Source of the DNA: Cardiobacteriales bacterium
GTDB taxonomy: Bacteria; Pseudomonadota; Gammaproteobacteria; Cardiobacteriales; Wohlfahrtiimonadaceae
Assembly: GCA_030150565.1 (NCBI GenBank)
Contig: JASLFR010000010.1
Location: 1 to 29,264, forward strand
Direction: 5' to 3'
DNA length: 29,264 nt
The number at the start of each line of letters is the position of its first letter. Positions within the stretch are counted from its first letter, which is position 1. The notes under the pieces are model-generated. The model was given only the letters and a program-made list of their open reading frames with translations, ran no database searches and was not told where the DNA came from. Shown piece by piece: positions 22,035-29,264 of the stretch. A program made the translations under genes and the position numbers.

Positions 22035-23756
22035 TTACTGCTTGAGGGGGGCCGCTTGGAGCGAAACTTCCGTTGAAGGCATCGACCACCCCTCTTCCTG
22101 AGCTGTTTTGAGGCACGCCTCCTGCACAATTCTCGGAATTCGGTAGTAGGAGGGGGCTGCGGAGCCATGCACCTCAATAATAACGGTGTAGAGGAGGGAG
22201 ACCCCCTCATTTACTTGACGAAATTCAACTTTCACCTTCTGAATCGCATCACCAACTTCCGATTCAGGGCGCGCAAGCATCTCCTCTACTTTCGCTTTAA
22301 TTTTGGCAAAGACGAGCTCTGTTGGGAGATTGAAATGCTCATAACTGAGCCCAAAATTGACGATGGAGTAGAAGCCTTTGGAGATATTTTTAGGCCTCAT
22401 CGCAATAAAATCGGGGGTTGGGTAGATAATCTGGCTATGAAATGCATCAAGATAGACTGCCTCTGGAGTCTGCCTTAACACTTCGACATAAGTTCCATCA
22501 TTGAGCAGGAGGGAGTCCCCAACTTGGCAGGGGAACCAGAGCTCATCCATCTCAATTTTACGGGAGACTAAATTTCGCATCAGATTCATCGTCAATCGAA
22601 TGCGTCCATTATTTAGAGAGGGATTCACAAGATAACTTGAGTAGAGATTGATGCGATCCACCTTCCACGGAATTCCATTATAGATTGTTCGCTCCCCTTG
22701 CCGAACCTGCCCAAGGTTGAGATAGATGCGCAGCTCACTAATATAGCGGGGCACATATGTTCTAAAACTTAATAGAGCAACAAAAAGAATGAGGAAGGCA
22801 AGTCCAAAGAGCACCATATCCCCCATTGTGTGGAGCACAACAAGAAAGGCGATCGTAGCGATGAGAAAGGTGATGAGGCGGTAACAGAGTACTAGCAGAC
22901 GCCACTTCACATTCACACGGCGGGTGCGCCCTAGTCGCTCTCTCCGTTTTGCAAAATAATTTAGAATGCTTGAGAGAAGAGAGATGATGAGCGTTGCCGT
23001 TAAGATGGCAGTTACCAATGTTGCGCCCCGCCCTTTAATAAACTCTAAGAGGCTCTGCCCCAATTTGCCAAAAAAGTGGGTATCATCTTCGAGCGCTAAT
23101 ATCTCCCCCCGAATGATCTCTTGCCGAATCTGAATATCGTTACGAAAGGTACTCCAATGCTCCCTTAGTTGGGCGATTCGCTCAAGACTCTTCTTCGGGA
23201 GCTCCTGCTCTGAGATCTCATCGAGATGCTTTAAACCACTATTGATAAGATCGATACGGCGCTGATTGCTCTGCTCCTCTGTTCGTAGCCGTTCAAGTTG
23301 GCGCGGTTTCTCCGTCATCCGCTGCATCTCTTTAAAGACAGGTTGAATGATCTGGATTAATTCATTCTTCCAATCGTAATCTCGTAGATCCTCTTCAGCC
23401 ATCACCTCAAGGCGGCTAGTATCTAATCCCCCTAAACTGAGCTTTTCAAAGAGGGATTCAAAATCTTTCTGCTGAGCTTGAAGCACCGCTAATCGATCTT
23501 GGTATGTTTTGGTCATTTGCGGGTCGGTCTCACGGCGGATCTGTGTCTGTACCGCCTTTTTACGCTTCTCAAGATCAGCGATATTCTCCTCAATCTCCAT
23601 AATTTGCGCTTGAATAGAGGGTTGCTGTTGAGGAGATGCAAGCTCTGTTGTGGGGAGAGGGGACTCTTTGAGTGGCTGAGTACTTAGCTCTTGCGCAAAA
23701 AGTGGGGGGAGAAGTAGCGTTAGCAGCAGTATGAGGAGACGGAGAGAAATCTTCAT
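22035..23756 (-). CDS. MscS-like membrane protein, copy 3 of a tandem triplet
   Basis: This is the first gene of the triplet in the direction of transcription. ATG 23756 is chosen (573 aa) because it starts a clean signal peptide (MKISLRLLILLLTLLLPPLFA). An in-frame GTG at 23801 lies inside the aroC terminator stem and is unlikely. The signal peptide is followed by a low-complexity Pro/Gln linker, a coiled coil with LSLGGLDTSRLEV and YDWKNELIQIIQPVFKEMQR, three membrane segments and the C-terminal domain with ERTIYNGIPWKVDRINLYS and ELWFPCQVGDSLLLNDG. The second motif resembles the VGD-x-x-x-x-x-G start of an MscS beta domain, and IIYPTPDF stands where MscS has its Pro-Asn. It is probably a channel or sensor of the inner membrane. 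Confidence 0.65.
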   Translation of the reverse strand: MKISLRLLILLLTLLLPPLFAQELSTQPLKESPLPTTELASPQQQPSIQAQIMEIEENIADLEKRKKAVQTQIRRETDPQMTKTYQDRLAVLQAQQKDFESLFEKLSLGGLDTSRLEVMAEEDLRDYDWKNELIQIIQPVFKEMQRMTEKPRQLERLRTEEQSNQRRIDLINSGLKHLDEISEQELPKKSLERIAQLREHWSTFRNDIQIRQEIIRGEILALEDDTHFFGKLGQSLLEFIKGRGATLVTAILTATLIISLLSSILNYFAKRRERLGRTRRVNVKWRLLVLCYRLITFLIATIAFLVVLHTMGDMVLFGLAFLILFVALLSFRTYVPRYISELRIYLNLGQVRQGERTIYNGIPWKVDRINLYSSYLVNPSLNNGRIRLTMNLMRNLVSRKIEMDELWFPCQVGDSLLLNDGTYVEVLRQTPEAVYLDAFHSQIIYPTPDFIAMRPKNISKGFYSIVNFGLSYEHFNLPTELVFAKIKAKVEEMLARPESEVGDAIQKVKVEFRQVNEGVSLLYTVIIEVHGSAAPSYYRIPRIVQEACLKTAQEEGWSMPSTEVSLQAAPLKQ

Positions 23757-23785
23757 AGTGGATCCATAAAATCGGTTTAAAGGAG

Positions 23786-23817
23786 AAAAAAAGCGCCCCA
23801 CTTTTGAGAGTGGAGCG
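23786..23817 (-). terminator. Intrinsic terminator after aroC
   Basis: Read on the minus strand, CGCTCCACT pairs with AGTGGGGCG (one mismatch) around a 6-nt loop, and seven T follow. It lies just after the aroC stop and before the triplet. Confidence 0.82.
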
Positions 23818-23853
23818 GTTTGATCTCTCTAAGAGTAGTAGAGGGGAGTGATT

Positions 23854-24924
23854 TTACTTTCCTCCCATCTGACCTCGATGGCGTAAGGCGTGATCGAGGA
23901 GGGTGATGGCGAGCATCGCTTCTGCAATGGGAGTTGCTCGAATGCCGACACAGGGATCGTGCCTCCCCTTTGTAATCACAGTTGCAGGCTCGTTGTGGAT
24001 ATCGACAGTCTGCCCTTCAAGGCGGAGGCTAGAGGTAGGTTTTAGCGCCATATGTGCGATGATCGGTTGCCCTGTTGAGATCCCCCCTAAAATTCCCCCT
24101 GCATGATTTGAGAGGAATCCATCGGGTCGAATTTCATCTCTAAATTGGGTGCCGAGCGCTTCGATACACTCAAAACCATCCCCAATCTCCACCCCTTTAA
24201 CAGCGTTGATCCCCATTAAGGAGTGGGCAATCTCAGCATCTAAGCGATCGAAGACAGGTTCACCCAATCCAATGGGGGGATTCTCTGCAATAACTGTTAC
24301 TTTAGCTCCGATAGAATCACCCGATTTACGGAGCTTATCCATAAACTCTGCAAGCTCATCTATCTGTGAAAGATCGGGCCAGAAGAAGGGGTTCTCTTCA
24401 GCATTAATCGCCTCTTTCTCAAAACCGTTTGGCTTAATAGGACCAAGTTGAGAGAGATATCCATAAATTTCAGTGCCGTAGAGTCTCTTTAAGACTTTTT
24501 TAGCGATTCCACCTGCAGCAACCCGAATCGCTGTCTCCCGAGCACTTGAGCGCCCCCCGCCACGATAGTCACGTAAGCCATATTTATGGTGATAGGTGTA
24601 ATCAGCGTGGCCAGGACGGAAGAGATCTTTGATATCGCTATAATCTTTAGAGCGCTGATCCTCATTCTCAATTAGAAGAGCGATGGAAGTTCCTGTTGTT
24701 TTTCCTTCAAAAACACCTGAGAGAATCGAGACACGGTCAGGTTCACGGCGCTGGGTTGTGTGGCGAGATTGCCCTGGGCGACGCCGATCTAAATCGACTT
24801 GAAGCTCCGCTTCACTAATCTCAATTCCTGCAGGACACCCATCAACAATGGCGACGAGCGCTTTTCCGTGACTCTCTCCTGCAGTTGATACACAAAATAA
24901 TTTCCCAATGCTATTCCCCGACAT
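23854..24924 (-). CDS. aroC: Chorismate synthase
   Basis: AroC makes chorismate from EPSP, the last step of the shikimate pathway, with reduced FMN. Signatures are FCVSTAGESHGKALVAIVDG, the RRRPGQSRHTTQRREPD loop, RPGHADYTYHHKYG, DYRGGGRSSARET and GRHDPCVGIRA near the C-terminus. At 356 aa the length is normal. ATG 24924 is chosen because AAGGAG lies 5 bases upstream and the protein begins MSGNSIGKLF as in other members; an upstream in-frame ATG at 24960 lacks this. It ends in its own terminator and seems to be a single-gene unit. Confidence 0.97.
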   Translation of the reverse strand: MSGNSIGKLFCVSTAGESHGKALVAIVDGCPAGIEISEAELQVDLDRRRPGQSRHTTQRREPDRVSILSGVFEGKTTGTSIALLIENEDQRSKDYSDIKDLFRPGHADYTYHHKYGLRDYRGGGRSSARETAIRVAAGGIAKKVLKRLYGTEIYGYLSQLGPIKPNGFEKEAINAEENPFFWPDLSQIDELAEFMDKLRKSGDSIGAKVTVIAENPPIGLGEPVFDRLDAEIAHSLMGINAVKGVEIGDGFECIEALGTQFRDEIRPDGFLSNHAGGILGGISTGQPIIAHMALKPTSSLRLEGQTVDIHNEPATVITKGRHDPCVGIRATPIAEAMLAITLLDHALRHRGQMGGK

Positions 24925-25013
24925 ATTGACTCCTTGCTGATTAATGAAGCGTTTGATCACTTTTCTTCCGTTATTGTACTCATTTTAGCGGGAAGCGGTG
25001 TAGGCTAGATGCA

Positions 25014-25043
25014 CAAAAAAAGAGCTAATCTTTCGATTAGCTC
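25014..25043 (-). terminator. Intrinsic terminator of the cysS-ybeD unit
   Basis: GAGCTAATC and GATTAGCTC form a perfect 9-bp stem around a 4-nt loop. On the minus strand eight T follow. Confidence 0.92.
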
Positions 25044-25078
25044 CTCAACAGATGGGTGGTAGAACTTCACTCTACCAA

Positions 25079-25354
25079 TTAGAGCGCCCAAAGGACACGT
25101 TTCTCATCTTGTAGCAGTGAGTAGACCTTATCGACATGTGCCTGCTCTGTAACGTAGACATCGATCGTTAAGGAGAGGTATTTCCCAGAGCTGCTCAATT
25201 TACGCTTAATGCGATCGTGATCGAGTTTTGGATCCACCTCTTTCATCAATTCGATGATGCGCTCTTCAAAATCCTCCTCATTCTTCCCTGTCACTTTGTA
25301 GGTGAAGTGGGTTGGAAAGTCGATTAACGCTTCGCCAGTTTCTGGATTGATCAT
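25079..25354 (-). CDS. YbeD family protein (DUF493)
   Basis: This 91-aa protein of the YbeD/DUF493 family has the family opening DFPTHFTYKVTG and a ferredoxin-like alpha/beta pattern, with KRKLSSSGKYLSLTIDVYV and the closing KVYSLLQDEKRVLWAL. The fold resembles small regulatory ACT-like domains, and the function is not established. Its start abuts the cysS stop with no base between, so it must be translated by coupling to cysS. In many proteobacteria ybeD sits near dacA and lipB instead, so the pairing with cysS is unusual as far as I know. Confidence 0.85.
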   Translation of the reverse strand: MINPETGEALIDFPTHFTYKVTGKNEEDFEERIIELMKEVDPKLDHDRIKRKLSSSGKYLSLTIDVYVTEQAHVDKVYSLLQDEKRVLWAL

Positions 25355-26713
25355 TTACATTTTTCTCCATGTTGTGACGCCCTCTTTATCTTCGAGGACA
25401 ATACCTTTAGCTGCAAGCTCATCACGAATGCGATCTGATTCCGCCCAATCACGATTCGCGCGCGCTTCATTCCTCTTCATAATGAGGGCATCGATATCGA
25501 AATCAAGGGTATCATCCCCTTGTAGTAACCGTTTAGGATCCTCTTGAAGAAGCCCTAGAATACCCCCTAACTCTTTTAGAAGAGTGTAGTAGATCGGCTC
25601 TGAAGTACGATTATATTCAGCGGCAGCCTCATAAAGAATTGAGATCGCAAGGGGAGTGTTGAAATCATCTTGCATCGCTTCATGAAAGCGGAGTACAAGG
25701 GGGTGGTTCTCATCAAACTCAACGCTCTCTTTAGGAGCATTATTGAGGGCTGTATAGAGGCGGCGTAATCCATTGGTCGCTTGATTGAGCGTCTCATCGG
25801 AGTAGTTGATATGGGTGCGATAGTGGGCGCTGAGAATGAAGAAGCGGAGCACTTCAGCAGGGTATTTCTCTAAAATCTCCCGAATAGTGAAGAAGTTTCC
25901 AAGCGATTTACTCATCTTCTCATTATCGATATTGATGAAGCCGTTATGCATCCATACATTCGCCATGATCTCATCATGACACCCCTCTGATTGTGCAATT
26001 TCACACTCGTGATGTGGGAATTTAAGATCCATGCCTCCACCATGAATGTCGAAATGGGTGCCAAGCTCTTTACGGCTCATCGCAGAACACTCAATATGCC
26101 AACCAGGTCGCCCCTTACCGAAAGGGGAGTCCCAGTAAGGTTCATCCTCTTTTGCACGTTTCCAGAGTACAAAATCGAGCGGATCCTCTTTATATTGGTC
26201 AACAGCAATGCGCTCGCCTGAACGAAGATCATCAATCGATTGGTTGGAGAGTTTCCCATACTCCTCAAATTTGCGTACTCGGTAGTAGACATCACCATTC
26301 TCTGCTTGGTAGGCGAGCCCTTTCTCCATTAATGTCTCGATCATCTTGAGCATCTCATCAATATGCTCTGTTGCACGGGGTTCACGGTCGGGACGAAGTA
26401 TATTGAGCGCCTCACAATCTTCATTCATTTTGGTGATAAATTCATCCGTAAGCTCGTTGATTGTAATGCCCCGCTCATTGGCGCGCGCGATAATTTTGTC
26501 ATCAATATCGGTAATATTACGGACAAAATTGACCTCATAATCGAGGGCGCGTAGGTAGCGATTCACCATATCAAACGCAACAAGAGAGCGAGCATGCCCG
26601 ATATGGCAGTAGTCATAAACCGTCATTCCACAGACGTACATATTGATTTTACCTTCATTAATCGGAGTAAAACGCTCTTTTTGGCGCGTTAAGCTGTTAT
26701 AGATGGTGAGCAT
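25355..26713 (-). CDS. cysS: Cysteinyl-tRNA synthetase
   Basis: This class I synthetase charges tRNA-Cys. The HIGH motif occurs in CGMTVYDYCHIGHARS, which also holds the first zinc cysteine. WHIECSAMS and HHECEIAQSEG hold further zinc ligands. The KMSKS motif occurs as NEKMSKSLGNFF near residue 270. At 452 aa it is close to the usual 460. The C-terminus ends after a short anticodon-binding tail. TAGGAG precedes the ATG at a long spacing of about 11 bases. It heads a two-gene unit with the ybeD-family gene and is divergent from the drug exporter. Confidence 0.97.
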   Translation of the reverse strand: MLTIYNSLTRQKERFTPINEGKINMYVCGMTVYDYCHIGHARSLVAFDMVNRYLRALDYEVNFVRNITDIDDKIIARANERGITINELTDEFITKMNEDCEALNILRPDREPRATEHIDEMLKMIETLMEKGLAYQAENGDVYYRVRKFEEYGKLSNQSIDDLRSGERIAVDQYKEDPLDFVLWKRAKEDEPYWDSPFGKGRPGWHIECSAMSRKELGTHFDIHGGGMDLKFPHHECEIAQSEGCHDEIMANVWMHNGFINIDNEKMSKSLGNFFTIREILEKYPAEVLRFFILSAHYRTHINYSDETLNQATNGLRRLYTALNNAPKESVEFDENHPLVLRFHEAMQDDFNTPLAISILYEAAAEYNRTSEPIYYTLLKELGGILGLLQEDPKRLLQGDDTLDFDIDALIMKRNEARANRDWAESDRIRDELAAKGIVLEDKEGVTTWRKM

Positions 26714-26845
26714 GGTTGATGATCTCCTACCGCTAAAAGTGATGAAAAATATCTAAAAATAGAGCGCTATTTTACCGTATTAGGGGGATTTATTCAGCAG
26801 AATAAGGGGGAGAAGAGGGTAAATGAGAAGCATTTGCGTTAAAGC

Positions 26846-26854
26846 TGATATACT
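26846..26854 (+). promoter_or_regulatory. Candidate extended -10 promoter of the exporter
   Basis: TGATATACT at 26846-26854 fits an extended -10 element (TGn plus TATACT) without a good -35. A TTATTC/GAATAA dyad (26791-26804) lies upstream in the divergent region. Confidence 0.4.
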
Positions 26855-26926
26855 AGATGGAGTGCTCTTTTGAGCTGATTTATGCCCCCTTCATTTAAAT
26901 CTTAATTCATTGGAGATCATCGCTTA

Positions 26927-28123
26927 ATGAAGAAACCGCTTACGCTCCCTTCTACTCAATTTCTGATTGCACTTTTAACTTTGATGGCGGCGTTTGGCCC
27001 CCTTTCGATCGATCTCTATTTGCCCGCTTTTCCCCAGATTGAGACGGGATTAAATACAACAAAGGCGGAGATTCAGCGTACATTGACTGCGTTTCTCTTA
27101 GGGCTCTGTGTTGGCATGATGTTTTACGGTTCACTCTCTGATAAGTATGGGCGCAAAATACTCATCTTGGTGGGCTCTATCATCTACACGGTAACGAGTC
27201 TTATCGCTGCCTTTGCACCTACGGTTGAGTATCTCTTCTATATGCGCTTCTTCCAAGCGATTGGTGCTGGGGCGTGTATGGTGGTGGGGCGTGCGATTAT
27301 TCGTGATGTCTTCACAGGTAAGCGAGTTGCGATGATGATGTCTGTCGTGCAGGTGATATTGATGATTGCGCCGCTGCTCGCTCCTCTTTTGGGGGTGCTG
27401 CTTCTCTACTTTTTTCAGAGCTGGCGCGCGCTCTTTATCCTTCTCTCCTTTTTTGGATTACTTGTATTTTTAGCAACGCTTCTCTACCTGCCTGAGACTT
27501 ACCGAAAGGAGGATCGTCAGCCGATCAGCCTTGCCGATACCTTCCTCAACTATTTTAGGATTCTTCGTGATCCCCGATCACTCGGATCAATCTTAGCTTG
27601 TGCGCTCCCTTCAGGCTTTGTTTTTGCTTATATCACTGGCTCGCCCCATCTCTATCAGCAGCATTACGGAGTTAGCGAATTTACCTTTGCGCTCCTCTTT
27701 GGGCTCAACATTATTGGGGTGATTATTAGTGCTCTGCTCAATATTCAGTTGTTGCGCCGTTACTCAATTAATGGATTGATTCTCTTTGGATTGAGCTGGA
27801 TGGCGCTTGCGGGGCTCTTCACCATTCTTTTTGGTGGGAAATCGCTTCTACTTATGGCAACTTCAAGCTTTCTATTGATGTGTGTTTCTGGTTTTGTGGG
27901 GAACAATCTTGCATCGAGAATTATTGAGCTCAATTATCATAAAGCAGGGGCAGCAATGGCTCTAAACTCCGCTTCCCAATTTGCGATTGGGGCGCTTGCA
28001 AGTCTATTAGTGACAAAATTTGGGCAGATGCATTGGGTGATGGGGGGGTGTGGAATTTTAGCGATTATCGCTTATCTACTTCTTGGTAAACCGTTTCAGC
28101 AGATAGGGGGAGAGGAGCTCTAA
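26927..28123 (+). CDS. Bcr/CflA-type drug exporter (MFS)
   Basis: This major-facilitator protein of 398 aa has twelve hydrophobic segments. The N-terminus carries the Bcr/CflA hallmark GPLSIDLYLPAFPQI. The MFS loop 2-3 motif reads GSLSDKYGRKILILVG, and RFFQAIGAGACMVVGRAIIRDVF in segments 4-5 is typical of this drug/proton antiporter group. Members export bicyclomycin, chloramphenicol, sulfonamides or small peptides; the substrate here cannot be told. TTGGAGATC precedes the ATG by about 12 bases. A bidirectional terminator follows. No regulator gene lies next to it. Confidence 0.88.
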   Translation: MKKPLTLPSTQFLIALLTLMAAFGPLSIDLYLPAFPQIETGLNTTKAEIQRTLTAFLLGLCVGMMFYGSLSDKYGRKILILVGSIIYTVTSLIAAFAPTVEYLFYMRFFQAIGAGACMVVGRAIIRDVFTGKRVAMMMSVVQVILMIAPLLAPLLGVLLLYFFQSWRALFILLSFFGLLVFLATLLYLPETYRKEDRQPISLADTFLNYFRILRDPRSLGSILACALPSGFVFAYITGSPHLYQQHYGVSEFTFALLFGLNIIGVIISALLNIQLLRRYSINGLILFGLSWMALAGLFTILFGGKSLLLMATSSFLLMCVSGFVGNNLASRIIELNYHKAGAAMALNSASQFAIGALASLLVTKFGQMHWVMGGCGILAIIAYLLLGKPFQQIGGEEL

Positions 28124-28148
28124 TAAGGGGAGTCAAAAAATGAGGAAT

Positions 28149-28182
28149 AAAAAAAGCCCCATCGATTTGGGGCTTCTTTTTT
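28149..28182. terminator. Bidirectional terminator between exporter and dnaJ
   Basis: AAGCCCCA (28154-28161) pairs with TGGGGCTT (28168-28175). Six T follow on the plus strand, and a run of A before the stem gives the T-run for dnaJ on the minus strand. Confidence 0.9.
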
Positions 28183-28195
28183 AAAAGGGAGGGGA

Positions 28196-29264
28196 TTAAC
28201 GCTTCCCGAGATCTTCAAAGAAATCTTTCGCTTTGTCGATCCAGCTCTTCTCTTGAGGAGCATGTTTTTCACCTAAACTCTCTCCAAATTTACGGAGGAG
28301 CTCTTTCTGCTCATTGTTGAGTTTAACAGGTGTCTCTACCATAACAGTACAGAGAAGATCTCCTTGAGCACCGCCACGAACTGGTTTAATCCCTTTTCCT
28401 CTTAGGCGGAAGATTCGGCCAGATTGTGTTTCAGCAGGAATTTTGAGGCTTACCCGACCATCAAGGGTTGGTACTTCAAGCTCTCCTCCTAAAGTTGCAG
28501 TGATAAAGCTGATCGGCATAGTGCATTCGAGATTAGCTCCATTACGCTCAAAGATTTTATGGGGCTTTATTTGGAATTGAACGTAGAGGTCTCCATTAGG
28601 TCCTCCATTTTCACCTTCGTGACCACCTTCTACTTTACGAATACGATCCCCAGTATCAACACCAGCAGGAACTTTAATTTCGTGAGATTTGTTAACAGTT
28701 TCTCTGCCTGAGCCGTGACACTTATGGCAAGGATTTGTAATCTTCTTACCAGATCCGTTACAGGTAGGGCAGGTCTGCTGCATAGCGAAGAAGCCTTGAG
28801 ACATACGCACTTGCCCCATTCCATGACAGGTAGGGCAGGTGATCGCTTCAGAGCCTGCTTCAGCACCACTCCCATCGCAATAATGGCAGTGGACAGAAGT
28901 GGGAACATTAATACGTGTATTGGTTCCAAAAGCTGCCTCTTCTAATGTGATGGAGATTTGATAGTTAATATCATCCCCTTTGTAGGCGCGAGGCTGTCCA
29001 CCACCCCGTCGACTTCCGAAGATATCGCCGAAGATGTCCCCAAACATATCTCCAAAATCGCCACCAGAGAAGCCACCAAATCCGCCCCCTGCGCCCGCTT
29101 GTCCGTTGACGCCATCATGCCCAAAACGGTCATACATTTGACGCTTTTCATCATCTGAGAGCACTTCATACGCTTTTTGGATCTCTTTAAATTTCTCCTC
29201 AGCTTCCTCTTTATTATCGATGTTGCGGTCAGGGTGATGCTTCATCGCAAGACGGCGATACGCT
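28196..29264 (-). CDS. dnaJ: Chaperone DnaJ, N-terminus cut by window end
   Basis: DnaJ (Hsp40) delivers unfolded clients to DnaK and stimulates its ATPase. The frame is open to the window edge: AYRRLAMKHHPDRN shows the J-domain helices and HPD. A Gly/Phe-rich linker (about 30 residues) follows, then four zinc repeats, CHYCDGSG, CPTCHGMG, CPTCNGSG and CHKCHGSG, so both zinc sites are complete. The C-terminal substrate-binding domains include IKVPAGVDTGDRIR and a late segment with IPAETQSGRIFRLRGKG. It is type I DnaJ, not CbpA. Only about 25 N-terminal residues are missing. The upstream neighbour beyond the window is probably dnaK, as is common. Confidence 0.97.
   Translation of the reverse strand, partial: AYRRLAMKHHPDRNIDNKEEAEEKFKEIQKAYEVLSDDEKRQMYDRFGHDGVNGQAGAGGGFGGFSGGDFGDMFGDIFGDIFGSRRGGGQPRAYKGDDINYQISITLEEAAFGTNTRINVPTSVHCHYCDGSGAEAGSEAITCPTCHGMGQVRMSQGFFAMQQTCPTCNGSGKKITNPCHKCHGSGRETVNKSHEIKVPAGVDTGDRIRKVEGGHEGENGGPNGDLYVQFQIKPHKIFERNGANLECTMPISFITATLGGELEVPTLDGRVSLKIPAETQSGRIFRLRGKGIKPVRGGAQGDLLCTVMVETPVKLNNEQKELLRKFGESLGEKHAPQEKSWIDKAKDFFEDLGKR

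Noticed and set aside
18480..23700. Plus-strand open frames opposite the MscS-like triplet
   Set aside because: They are short, without starts supported by Shine-Dalgarno sites, and the minus-strand genes show matching domains in all three copies.
23757..23801. Upstream GTG start for MscS-like copy 3
   Set aside because: It falls inside the aroC terminator stem and would put 15 charged and polar residues before a clean signal peptide.
1..29264. tRNA genes, insertion sequences, CRISPR repeats, prophage or integrase genes
   Set aside because: No cloverleaf with a conserved T-loop, no transposase or integrase motif, and no regularly spaced repeats were seen on either strand.

Overview
The window looks like a chromosomal stretch of a moderate-GC gammaproteobacterium. 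Nearly all genes are housekeeping or metabolic and nothing in it looks mobile. EpmC (EF-P hydroxylase), an RhtA-like exporter, class Ia NrdA/NrdB, a YbeD-family protein and a secreted minimal DNA ligase (LigE type) all fit Gammaproteobacteria. A Cardiobacteriales-type genome (Wohlfahrtiimonas/Ignatzschineria) is my guess from gene style and base composition, and I could not check it. I see no tRNA, rRNA, CRISPR array, insertion sequence or phage gene.

Layout. Positions 1-285 hold the end of ilvD. Positions 541-1300 hold a promoter, a roughly 200-nt leader that folds by hand into several stem-loops, an unrecognised acidic 143-aa protein and a strong UUCG-loop terminator. Positions 1500-6100 hold a five-gene unit: pxpB (long, urea-carboxylase-like form), pxpC, a 78-aa biotin carrier, a biotin carboxylase and pxpA. 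Together they look like 5-oxoprolinase built into a split biotin-dependent carboxylase, and this is the most interesting biology in the window. An RhtA-like exporter follows (6290-7159). Then comes an NAD salvage pair, pncB-nadE (7328-9187), facing nfo and an SDR gene on the minus strand. Positions 11054-13383 hold a compact plus-strand run: secreted ATP-dependent DNA ligase, small lipoprotein, epmC and a YfcE-type phosphodiesterase.

Positions 13560-17200 hold nrdA and nrdB. There is a folded leader before nrdA and a textbook terminator between the two genes. A stand-alone bioB follows (17408-18388). Positions 18465-23756 on the minus strand hold three tandem paralogous membrane proteins with a periplasmic coiled coil and an MscS-like C-terminal region. 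Further along are aroC, then cysS with a ybeD-family gene directly abutting it (both minus strand), a Bcr/CflA-type drug exporter (plus) and the 3' part of dnaJ (minus, cut by the window end).

How the genes connect. The Pxp/carboxylase unit needs biotin, which BioB makes. PxpABC would return 5-oxoproline to glutamate. PncB and NadE supply NAD. NrdAB supplies dNTPs. Nfo and the ligase act on DNA. Most units are separated by clear intrinsic terminators. Several predicted promoters are followed almost at once by a stem-loop at the expected 5' end of the transcript (578, 6207, 13584). All RNA folds here were made by eye and have no computed energies.
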